NCBI GenBank assembly: GCA_965212135.1
Contig: OZ243044.1
Span: 2,068,206 to 2,132,205 of the forward strand
Reading direction: 5' to 3'
Length of the DNA stretch: 64,000 nt
DNA from: Bin75 sp965212135
GTDB lineage: Bacteria > Nitrospirota > Nitrospiria > Nitrospirales > UBA8639
Below, one piece after another: positions 25,566 to 32,763 of the stretch. A program made the position numbers and the translations under genes. The notes beneath the pieces are model-generated. The model made no database searches. It had not been told where the DNA came from and worked only from the letters and a program-made list of their open reading frames with translations. Numbering within the stretch: position 1 is the first letter of the stretch; every line of letters begins with the position of its first letter.

Positions 25566-27573
25566 ACGTGATTTTGTGCGGGCGCGCCGTCGTCGCCGCC
25601 GCCGCGTTCAGGCGGCCGCGATCTTTGTGTTCGTTGCCGCCGGTATCGCCGGCGTGGCCGCGCTGTTCGAGGCGGGCGTGAGCCGGATTGACGTGGTGAT
25701 TGCCCCGCCCGCCGCCGTCAGGACGGCCGTTGTCACGATCACCGACGGCGTTGGCATTGTCCGCGAGTCCGCAATCTGGGCCTTGCGCGGCCCGCTGACG
25801 CTGCAAATCGCCGCCGATGGTTTCGTGACCAAGTCGCTCGCCGTCACGGCGGACCGGAAACGCCGGCGCGTCGAGGTCGTCCTGCGCGAACGTCCCGCCG
25901 CGCTTCACGCGACGACCGAACCGCGCGACGCGAAGGCCCGGTGGTTCCTTGACGGTGCGTTCGTTCGGGAAGGGCCGTCCCTTGAAACCGGCCTCCCGCC
26001 GGGCGACCATACGCTTGAGGTCCGGCATCTCCACCATGCGCCCGCGTCGCGGACGGTCACCGTCCGGCGAGGCGAAACCCGCGCGGTCACGCTGCCGCTG
26101 GAACCGGTTAAAGGGCGGATTACCGTCACGTCGGAACCGGACGCCGCCCGGGTGACGCGAAACGGCGAACCGGTCGGGACCACCCCGCTGGCGCTGGACG
26201 TGCGCGGCGGGACACATGAACTGCGCGTCGTCCGCGACGGGTACGAGACCCGCGTGGAGACGCTCCGCATCACGCACCATGCGCCGACGGCGGAACGCCA
26301 CTACCGGTTGGCCCGGGCGCAAGCCGGCGTGTCGTTCACCCTGTCGCCCGAACACGGTGTGCTCTCCGTCAACGGCCGGGCCGTGTCCGCCCCGGACAAC
26401 CTGCGGCTCGCCGCGGGCGTCTCGCACCGGGTTCGGTACACGCGGCCGGGATACGCCCCGCTTGAAACCGCGTTCACGCTGCAAACGGGAGAGCGCCGCA
26501 CCATCGCGCTGGCGCTCGTCCCGACCTTCGGCGTGGTCAACGTGCGGTCCGAGCCGGCCGCCGACATCGCCGTCAACGGACAACCGGCGGGCCGAACGCC
26601 GAAGCGCCTGGAACTCCCGACCGTGCCGCAAACCATTCGCCTGACGCGCGCCGGCTACCGGGAGGTGACGCGGACCCTCACGCCCGAACCGGACGCGGAA
26701 CAGGGCATTCGGGTGACGCTGAAAACCGAAGCCCGCGTCCGCCTTGAAACGGCGCCGGCGCGGTACGCCAACAGCGTCGGAGTCACGCTGAAGCTGTTCA
26801 AGGATTCCGGCGTCGTCACGCTCGGGACGCCTCGCGGGGAGCCAGGCAGGCGGGCCAATGAATTCAGGCGCGAAGTCCGGCTCACGCGGGCGTTCTACGC
26901 CGGGATTCACGAAGTCACCGTCGGCCAGTACCGGCGGTTCACCCACCCCGGACAGCCCCCGGTCGTCAATCGCCTTCCCGTCACCGGCATCGGCTGGGAA
27001 GACGCCGCCCGTTTCTGCAACTGGTTGAGCCGCAAAGAAGGGCTTGCCCCCGTCTATCAATTCACGGGCGACCGTCACGCCGGCAGCCGCCCCGCCGCGG
27101 ACGGCTACCGGCTGCCCACCGAAGCCGAATGGGAATGGCTGGCCCGCAAGGCCGGGCGCCGCCGGCAAACCCGCTTCCCGTGGGGAGACGACGTCGTGGT
27201 GCCCGCCGGGAGCGGGAATCTCGCCGACGAATCGGCGCGGGGGAAGGTGCCCCTCTATATTCCCCAATACAACGACGGGGCCGCGCGGCTTGCCGACACC
27301 GGGACGTTCACGGCGAACGCCGCGGGGCTGCACGACCTTGCCGGCAACGCGAGTGAATGGACGCACGACGTGTATGAATTGCGTCCCCCGCCCGAAGGCC
27401 GCGTGGAAACCGACCCCATGGACACCGGGTCCGGCAGTCGGCATACTGTCAAAGGCTCAAGCTGGCGTTCGGGCGATCTTGGTGAACTGCGCGCCGCCTG
27501 GCGGACCGGGAGTCGCGCCCCGAAACCAGACCTGGGGTTTCGGATTGTTCGTTATCTGGGAGGAGAATCCTGA
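25552..27573 (+). CDS. Membrane-anchored PEGA repeat protein with SUMF1/FGE-like domain
   Basis: 673 residues. The N-terminus is very basic (seven consecutive Arg), followed by one transmembrane helix (about 18-41). Several PEGA-type repeats follow (about 100-410; ITVTSEPDAARVTRNGEPVG and VNVRSEPAADIAVNGQPAGR). The C-terminal SUMF1/EgtB/PvdO-like domain (about 430-673) is identified by HEVTVGQYRRF, ARFCNWLSRKEGL, YRLPTEAEWEWLARKA, FPWGDD, LHDLAGNASEW and GFRIVR. The catalytic cysteine pair of true formylglycine-generating enzymes is not present near the C-terminus, where KGSSWRSG replaces the usual RGGSW. A binding or structural role is therefore more likely than catalysis. Confidence 0.85.
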   Translation: MNEVERDFVRARRRRRRRVQAAAIFVFVAAGIAGVAALFEAGVSRIDVVIAPPAAVRTAVVTITDGVGIVRESAIWALRGPLTLQIAADGFVTKSLAVTADRKRRRVEVVLRERPAALHATTEPRDAKARWFLDGAFVREGPSLETGLPPGDHTLEVRHLHHAPASRTVTVRRGETRAVTLPLEPVKGRITVTSEPDAARVTRNGEPVGTTPLALDVRGGTHELRVVRDGYETRVETLRITHHAPTAERHYRLARAQAGVSFTLSPEHGVLSVNGRAVSAPDNLRLAAGVSHRVRYTRPGYAPLETAFTLQTGERRTIALALVPTFGVVNVRSEPAADIAVNGQPAGRTPKRLELPTVPQTIRLTRAGYREVTRTLTPEPDAEQGIRVTLKTEARVRLETAPARYANSVGVTLKLFKDSGVVTLGTPRGEPGRRANEFRREVRLTRAFYAGIHEVTVGQYRRFTHPGQPPVVNRLPVTGIGWEDAARFCNWLSRKEGLAPVYQFTGDRHAGSRPAADGYRLPTEAEWEWLARKAGRRRQTRFPWGDDVVVPAGSGNLADESARGKVPLYIPQYNDGAARLADTGTFTANAAGLHDLAGNASEWTHDVYELRPPPEGRVETDPMDTGSGSRHTVKGSSWRSGDLGELRAAWRTGSRAPKPDLGFRIVRYLGGES

Positions 27574-27574
27574 C

Positions 27575-27739
27575 ATGCAACGCATCCGCAGACTTCGCCG
27601 GATTTGGATCGTCATCGGCCTGGCCGCGCTTCTTGCGCTGGCCGCCGCCGCGTTCGGCCTCCAGCGGGAAGGGGCCGGACAGGGGGGGCAGCCGGCGATC
27701 GGCCTGAACGCCCCCACCGGTTTTCCCGTGGACATCTGA
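27575..27739 (+). CDS. 54-residue single-pass membrane peptide
   Basis: It starts at 27575 behind a strong GGGAGGAG, one base after the preceding stop codon, and ends one base before the channel gene start. It has a basic head (MQRIRRLRRIW), one hydrophobic helix (about 11-28), and a short periplasmic tail ending NAPTGFPVDI. The tight spacing and good ribosome binding site argue that it is real and part of the ExbB/VWA machine. No family is recognised. Confidence 0.65.
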   Translation: MQRIRRLRRIWIVIGLAALLALAAAAFGLQREGAGQGGQPAIGLNAPTGFPVDI

Positions 27740-27740
27740 C

Positions 27741-28496
27741 ATGAATGAACTACTGCGTATGGGCGCGATTCTGACCGTTGCCGGCGGGGCGATACACCTG
27801 TTCTACGTTCGGGTCGTCTGGCCGAAGGCCGACGCCGCCATTGCCGCGGCCCGTGCGGCCGGGCAGTCCGCGCCGAGGGAATGGGCGGTGATCCTCAAAG
27901 ACTGGGAGCAGGAGATCTGCCTGATCCTCATGGTGTATTGCGCCGTTCGTATTCTGATGAAAATGTGGGCGCTGGCGTCGGAGCAGTACCTCTTTGAAGT
28001 GGACGTCTTCAAGGAAGCCGACGATGACAGCGCTCCGTTGACCGGAACGCTCAACGCGCTTGAAGCGCTTCCCGTGGAGATCAGCGGGTCGCAACTCATG
28101 GAGGCGCTGAAGGCGAGTCTCCGCCGCTACCAGATTACCGGGGACGTGCAGAACACGTCCGACGCCGTCCAGACGAGCGTTGAATCTCTCGGGATGCGGC
28201 TTGAAGCCGACAACACGATGATCCGGTACATCATCTGGGCCATCCCGTCCATCGGATTCATCGGGACCGTTCGGGGCATCGGACAGGCCCTGTCACAGGC
28301 CGAGGACGCGCTGGTCGGCGACATTGCCGGGATGACCGCGAGCCTCGGCACCGCGTTCAATTCAACATTGGTCGCGCTCATCGCGAGCATTCTGCTGATG
28401 CTGCTGCTCCATGCCCTCCAATGGGCGCAGGACAAACGCCTGATTGACATTCAGGCCTATTGCGAAGAGTTCCTGCTCAAACGCATCAGCCGCTGA
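27741..28496 (+). CDS. MotA/TolQ/ExbB family proton channel subunit
   Basis: 251 residues. Hydrophobic helices lie at about 7-24, 57-77, 162-182 and 200-222. The family core is clear: WAIPSIGFIGTVRGIGQAL followed by GMTASLGTAFNSTLVALIAS, where the conserved Pro, Gly and Thr line the ion path in TolQ/ExbB. A cytoplasmic domain lies between helices 2 and 3. In this family such a subunit forms an oligomer around one or two MotB/ExbD/TolR-type helices. Here the candidate partners are the two VWA proteins directly downstream. No flagellar, Ton or Tol genes are near. Confidence 0.9.
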   Translation: MNELLRMGAILTVAGGAIHLFYVRVVWPKADAAIAAARAAGQSAPREWAVILKDWEQEICLILMVYCAVRILMKMWALASEQYLFEVDVFKEADDDSAPLTGTLNALEALPVEISGSQLMEALKASLRRYQITGDVQNTSDAVQTSVESLGMRLEADNTMIRYIIWAIPSIGFIGTVRGIGQALSQAEDALVGDIAGMTASLGTAFNSTLVALIASILLMLLLHALQWAQDKRLIDIQAYCEEFLLKRISR

Positions 28497-28506
28497 CCCC
28501 GCCGCC

Positions 28507-29580
28507 ATGCGCATGACACGACGAGAGCCGGGGAGCCAGATGGCGTTCCTCGACGTGATGGCTTGCGGCTTGGGCGCGGCTATTCTGCTCTTCCTCATTG
28601 TCAAACATCATGCCGGGCGCGCGGCCGAACCGGTCGCGGCTGAAGGGCTTTCCGCCGAAGCGGCCGCCGCCGAGAGTCGAACGCTGGCGGCCTTGCGCGA
28701 AGAAGCCGCGACGCTCGCCGAGCGGATTCGGCAGGCGAGCCTCCACAGTCGGGAACGCCGGGCCGGACGAACACGGGCCGCCGCCGACCGGGTGCGGATC
28801 GCCGAATTTGAACGTGACATCAATCGGGCGGCGGCCCGGAACGCGGCTCTGCGCGGCGAAGTGGAATCCATTGAGCCGGCACGGGCCGACGACGTCATTG
28901 ACGACCGCCGGAACGGCGAAGAAAACTATCTGCTCGGCATGAAGGTCGAAGGCCCGCGCATTGCGGTCCTGCTTGACCGCAGCGCGTCAATGACCGATGA
29001 GCGGCTCGTTGACATTATCGCCCGCAAGATTCGTCCGGACGCCGAAAAGCGGAAAGGGCCGAAATGGCGCCGCGCGCTTCGCACGGCCCGTTGGCTTCTG
29101 CACCGCCTTCCCAAGGAGAGCCGTGTCGCCGTCATCGCGTTCAACGACCGGGCGCGGACGCTGCACGGCGGCCGATGGGCCGGCGGGCGCGACGAAACGG
29201 CGCTCCGGGAGATTTTCGGGGAACTGGACGACCTGGTTCCGACGGGGGCGACGAACCTTGAAGCGGGGTTGCGGGCGATTGACGACCTCTCGCCGGCCGC
29301 CACCGATATCTACGTCGTGACCGACGGACTCCCGACGCAAAATCTGTCCTCGTCCGGCCTGTTCTCCTCGGGCTGCGCGGTGAAGACGGGCAAGGTGAGC
29401 GGCGCCTGCCGCAAGGAGCTGTTCTACGCGAGCCTCCGGCGGTCCGCGCCCCCGGCGGGCAACAACGTCCATGTCATCCTGCTGCCGCTTGAAGGCGACC
29501 CGGAAGCGGCGCCGGCGTACTGGAACTGGACCGCGCAGGCCGGCGGGCTTTTGCTGACGCCCGCGAGGGGGTGGCCGTGA
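28507..29580 (+). CDS. VWA-domain protein with ExbD/MotB-like N-terminal helix (first)
   Basis: 357 residues. A short basic N-terminus leads into the helix MAFLDVMACGLGAAILLFLI (12-31), whose Asp16 sits where MotB/ExbD carry the proton-binding Asp. A coiled-coil region (about 45-125) is followed by a von Willebrand A domain (about 150-345). It has a complete-looking MIDAS: LLDRSASM (D157-x-S-x-S), TGATNLEAGL and VVTDGLPT. Two Cys (near 300 and 308) may form a disulfide. The domain should face the periplasm. Its stop overlaps the GTG start of the second VWA gene. Confidence 0.85.
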   Translation: MRMTRREPGSQMAFLDVMACGLGAAILLFLIVKHHAGRAAEPVAAEGLSAEAAAAESRTLAALREEAATLAERIRQASLHSRERRAGRTRAAADRVRIAEFERDINRAAARNAALRGEVESIEPARADDVIDDRRNGEENYLLGMKVEGPRIAVLLDRSASMTDERLVDIIARKIRPDAEKRKGPKWRRALRTARWLLHRLPKESRVAVIAFNDRARTLHGGRWAGGRDETALREIFGELDDLVPTGATNLEAGLRAIDDLSPAATDIYVVTDGLPTQNLSSSGLFSSGCAVKTGKVSGACRKELFYASLRRSAPPAGNNVHVILLPLEGDPEAAPAYWNWTAQAGGLLLTPARGWP

Positions 29581-30575
29581 AACGATCCCGGTCGTCCGGC
29601 GACCTGTTCAGTCTGGCGTTCCTCGACATCATCACCTGCGGCTTCGGCGCCGTCATCCTGCTGCTGATCATTTCGAAACCGGTCATGCGCGACGCGAGCG
29701 AGGCGGCGGCGGTGCCGACGCGGGAGCCGGAGATTGCGCGCGCCGCGGAGCGCGTGGCCGGGCTGCGGGCGCGATGGGAAGCCCTGCAAACGAGCGAAGC
29801 CGAACGTGCCGCGACGATGCCCGATGAAGACCCGTCTCTCGAAGAAGCGGTCCGCGTCGCCGGGCAACGGCTGACGGAACTGCGGCGGGACAACCGGGGC
29901 CTGGAGCGCGTCAAAGAATCGCTGGAGCGCGCCACGTTGCGCGTGCGCGCGCCGGTCACGCGGCGCGATCCCGAAGTCGGGGGGATTCCCGTGGACAGCG
30001 AATACGTCATCTTCATCATTGACACGTCCGGCAGCATGAAGGCGATCTGGCCCCGGATCATGGAGACCATGAACAACGTGCTGGACATCCATCCGACGGT
30101 TCGCGGATTCCAGGTGATGAACGACAACGGCGATTACCTCATCAAGGCATACCGGAAGAAGTGGATTCCCGACACCCCGCAGAGGCGCAAAAGCATCCTG
30201 AACGTGGTCCGGAACTGGAACGCGTTTTCAAACAGCAGTCCCGTTGAGGGACTTCAGACGGCGCTGCGCGCCTATGCGAGGCAGAAGGAAAAGGTGGCCA
30301 TCTACATCTTCGGCGACGATTACAGCGGGAACACCTACGACCAGGTGCTTGACACGCTGCGGCAACTCAATACCGACCGTCTGACACAAAAGCGCAAAGT
30401 CCGCGTCCACGCCGTCGGCTTCATCTCCGAGCATGGCTCCGTCCGTTACGCGACGCTCATGCGCGAAGTGACGCAGACCAATAACGGGGCGTTTCTGGCC
30501 ATGCCCGTGCGGGATGCCCGCGGCGGGACCGGCGTGTCTCGACCGAATTACGAGAGCGGCCCGCCGCGTCAATGA
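29577..30575 (+). CDS. VWA-domain protein with ExbD/MotB-like N-terminal helix (second)
   Basis: 332 residues. Its N-terminal helix SLAFLDIITCGFGAVILLLI is clearly paralogous to that of the preceding protein, with Asp17 at the matching place. A helical coiled coil (about 45-125) leads to a VWA domain (about 140-320) with FIIDTSGSMKA (D149-x-S-x-S). The later segments SPVEGLQTAL and YIFGDDYSG fit the other metal-site loops. The GTG at 29577 overlaps the previous stop (GTGA); a GTG two codons upstream is an alternative. It ends the cluster; a 150-base gap follows. The pair may form a heterodimer inside the channel. Confidence 0.85.
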   Translation: MKRSRSSGDLFSLAFLDIITCGFGAVILLLIISKPVMRDASEAAAVPTREPEIARAAERVAGLRARWEALQTSEAERAATMPDEDPSLEEAVRVAGQRLTELRRDNRGLERVKESLERATLRVRAPVTRRDPEVGGIPVDSEYVIFIIDTSGSMKAIWPRIMETMNNVLDIHPTVRGFQVMNDNGDYLIKAYRKKWIPDTPQRRKSILNVVRNWNAFSNSSPVEGLQTALRAYARQKEKVAIYIFGDDYSGNTYDQVLDTLRQLNTDRLTQKRKVRVHAVGFISEHGSVRYATLMREVTQTNNGAFLAMPVRDARGGTGVSRPNYESGPPRQ

Positions 30576-30643
30576 ATGTGCGAACAGACCGGCGCTCGTC
30601 CGTGAACGCGCGCGGTTCCTCGGTCGCGCGTCAGGATGGATTC

Positions 30644-30673
30644 TTGATTTCGCGTTTCAGAACAGGCTACAGT
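30644..30673 (+). promoter_or_regulatory. Candidate promoter before the cyclophilin-like gene
   Basis: TTGATT (30644-30649) and TACAGT (30668-30673) are spaced by 18 bases in the gap after the second VWA gene, about 55 bases before the ATG at 30727. It would make the following genes a separate transcription unit. Confidence 0.35.
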
Positions 30674-30726
30674 CCGGTTCGGAAGTCTTCGGGCACACGG
30701 TGCGTGGGAGTCATGGCGGCGCGGGC

Positions 30727-31131
30727 ATGGAATCAACACCAAAACGGATTCACATTACGATTGGCGGCGTGACCGTGGAAGCCGAATTGAAACCCACGCG
30801 CACGGCGGACGCGATCTACGACGCCTTGCCCGTTGAAGCCGGCGTGAATCAATGGGGCGAAGAATTTTATTGCCGGATTCCCGGCGTCAAAGACCACCGG
30901 GAAACGGCGACCACGAACGTCAAAGTCGGGGACGTCGCGTTGTGGGGGGCCGGCGGGATGCTGGCCGTGTTTTTCGGGCGGACGCCCATGAGTATCGGCG
31001 CCGATCCCGTGCCCGCCGACCGGGTGAACGTCGTCGGACGGGTGATCGGAGACCCCGGCGCGCTTCGTCACGCCGCCGGCGCCGCGACGATGCGGGTTGA
31101 AAAAAGTTCCGGAGCGGCGCGATGCGAGTGA
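30727..31131 (+). CDS. Cyclophilin-like fold protein (DUF369/TM1367 type)
   Basis: 134-residue protein beginning KRIHITIGGVTVEAELKPT. It has the family pattern ADAIYDALPVEAGVNQWGEEFYCRIPG, then GDVALWGAGGMLAVFFGRTP. These match the small cyclophilin-like (PF04126-type) family, which has the cyclophilin barrel but is not shown to be a prolyl isomerase. It is probably cytoplasmic. It overlaps the first DUF507 gene by ten bases. Its biological role is unknown. Confidence 0.75.
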   Translation: MESTPKRIHITIGGVTVEAELKPTRTADAIYDALPVEAGVNQWGEEFYCRIPGVKDHRETATTNVKVGDVALWGAGGMLAVFFGRTPMSIGADPVPADRVNVVGRVIGDPGALRHAAGAATMRVEKSSGAARCE

Positions 31132-31403
31132 CGAAAGAGCGCGTGCACTCGCTGGCCGTGGCCGTGGCGGACCGGTTGCAGGGGCGGGGACTGCTGGAGA
31201 TGTCCGGCTCCAAAGCCGGCCTCATTGACGCGCTGGCGCACGCCATCACCGACGAGCTGTCCGTGGAAGACCGGCTTGACGCCGAAATCCGGACGCTCCT
31301 CAAACAGTATGACGAGGAATTTCAAAGCAACCGCTCCGATTATCAACGGACGTTCCAGATGGTCAAAAACAAGCTGGTCAAAGACCGGGGGCTGGTGCTG
31401 TAA
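31122..31403 (+). CDS. DUF507 family protein (first copy)
   Basis: 93-residue, all-helical, cytoplasmic protein with the DUF507 pattern: VTKERVHSLAVAVADRL at the start and EDRLDAEIRTLLKQYDEEF in the middle. It ends with DYQRTFQMVKNKLVKDRGL. The function of DUF507 is unknown. It overlaps the preceding gene and is followed 55 bases later by a second, diverged DUF507 gene; adjacent pairs suggest a heterodimer. Confidence 0.88.
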   Translation: MRVTKERVHSLAVAVADRLQGRGLLEMSGSKAGLIDALAHAITDELSVEDRLDAEIRTLLKQYDEEFQSNRSDYQRTFQMVKNKLVKDRGLVL

Positions 31404-31458
31404 AGGCGGCCGTTCCGTCTCGCGCCGTCCGGTCGCCGCCTTGTCCGTCGGGGGTGCC

Positions 31459-31734
31459 GTGCTTTCCGAAGACAAGCAAACTCATCTTGCGCACGTCATC
31501 CTTCGGGCGGTTCAACACACACCCGAAGGCACGTTGCGCGGCGCCCCCGCGCAGGCGCTCAAAGAAATCAAACGCGCGCTGGCGGATTCCATGCAGGTTG
31601 AAGCCGGCGTTGACCGGCTGGTTCGGGCGCGCCTGGCCTCGTACTCCCGCCGTATTCCCGAAGGTTCCGCGGAATGGGACGTGCTCTATCAGAAGACGTA
31701 TCAGGAAGAACTGCGCAAGCGCAAACTCGGCTGA
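31459..31734 (+). CDS. DUF507 family protein (second copy)
   Basis: 91 residues from a GTG at 31459 (LSEDKQTHLAHVILRAVQH). This start is preferred because it gives the usual DUF507 N-terminus; the open frame continues upstream without resemblance. The C-terminus GSAEWDVLYQKTYQEELRKR matches the equivalent segment of DUF507 proteins. It is clearly a paralogue of the neighbour at 31122-31403. Role unknown. Confidence 0.85.
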   Translation: MLSEDKQTHLAHVILRAVQHTPEGTLRGAPAQALKEIKRALADSMQVEAGVDRLVRARLASYSRRIPEGSAEWDVLYQKTYQEELRKRKLG

Positions 31735-31853
31735 CGGGTTGCGGCGCGCGCGATGCTGGCTATGCCGCAAATCGGCGTGCTAAGGTGTCGCGGTGAACGC
31801 GGCAGCTCGCGCGGAGCGGGTCTGTGCGTACTGCCATGTTGGAGGAATATCCC

Positions 31854-32732
31854 GTGAACAGTGTGTCGCTTTTCCGAGTCGTATGCCTGTCCGTCCTCAT
31901 GGCGAGTCCCGTCGTCTGGTGCGCGCTCACGTCCGGCGCGGCCCGGGCCGCGGACAAAATCAGCGGGCGCCTGATTGTGGAAGACGTCCTGGCCCGGCCC
32001 GGCACGTCCGTCACGTTGAAAGCCGCATTGACCGAAAACGGTTTGCTCGGCGCCAGGGGGCTGGGCGGAGAAATCGTGACCTTTTTTGTGCTGGGGCAGC
32101 GCGCCGGCGCCGCGCTCACCGGCGGGGACGGCCGGGCCTTTCTGGAATACAAGACCCACATGCGCGGGAATCACCCGATTGTCGCGACCGTTGAACCCGG
32201 TCCGCGCGTGGCGCCGGCGGAAGGCGCCGGCAACCTGGCGTCATGGGAACGCCGCCGCCCGATTTTGCTGGTTGACGTTTCCACCCTGTTTGAACGGGAT
32301 GCGTCCCTCGTCAACCGCCTGCCCGCGCTTCCGTTTACCGCCGGCCTCGCGTCGTTCGGCGCGCCACGGGAGGAGGCCCGGCACGCGCTCTCAAAGCTGG
32401 CCGAATTTTATTACAATATCATTTACGTGCATGAACACCGGGACACGGCTCCGCACGAAACCCGCGACTGGCTGAAGCGGCACGACTTTCCCGTCGGGAT
32501 TGCCAGGCGGGCGTTGCGGGACGCCGAGGCCCTGGCGGCGTTGATGACGCGACTGCGGGAGGGCGGATGGGACAACCTGCAAGCCGGGATTGGCCGGACA
32601 CGGGACTTCGCGCAGACGCTGGTGAAGCAGCGGATCAAGGCCGTGATTTTTCCCGACCCGTCGGAAACACAACCGTATCCGCACCGCGCCAGAATCGTGA
32701 ACTCGTGGGAAGAAGTCCGAACACATTTATAA
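31854..32732 (+). CDS. Exported protein with Ig-like and HAD-like regions
   Basis: 292 residues. GGAGGAA stands 8 bases before a GTG at 31854, giving a signal peptide with a cleavage context ARAADK. The mature N-terminal half (about 35-120) looks like an Ig-like or invasin-type strand domain (GRLIVEDVLARPGTSVTLKA). The C-terminal half begins PILLVDVSTLF and contains NIIYVHEHRD and KAVIFPDPSE. This resembles an LNS2/HAD-like fold but lacks the DxD nucleophile pair, so catalysis is doubtful. ATG starts at 31824 or 31836 are possible. Confidence 0.65.
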   Translation: MNSVSLFRVVCLSVLMASPVVWCALTSGAARAADKISGRLIVEDVLARPGTSVTLKAALTENGLLGARGLGGEIVTFFVLGQRAGAALTGGDGRAFLEYKTHMRGNHPIVATVEPGPRVAPAEGAGNLASWERRRPILLVDVSTLFERDASLVNRLPALPFTAGLASFGAPREEARHALSKLAEFYYNIIYVHEHRDTAPHETRDWLKRHDFPVGIARRALRDAEALAALMTRLREGGWDNLQAGIGRTRDFAQTLVKQRIKAVIFPDPSETQPYPHRARIVNSWEEVRTHL

Positions 32733-32763
32733 GCCGCCCGTTCGGCGGCCCCGCGCCCGACGC

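Noticed and set aside
22137..30575. Zorya-like anti-phage system
   Set aside because: Zorya has a ZorA channel with a long cytoplasmic tail, a ZorB with a peptidoglycan-binding domain, and ZorC/D/E proteins. Here the channel lacks the tail, the partners carry VWA domains, and no nuclease or helicase is in the cluster.
22137..30575. Tol-Pal or Ton system
   Set aside because: There is a TolQ/ExbB-like subunit, but no TolA/TonB, TolB or Pal, and the partner proteins are VWA proteins, not ExbD/TolR.
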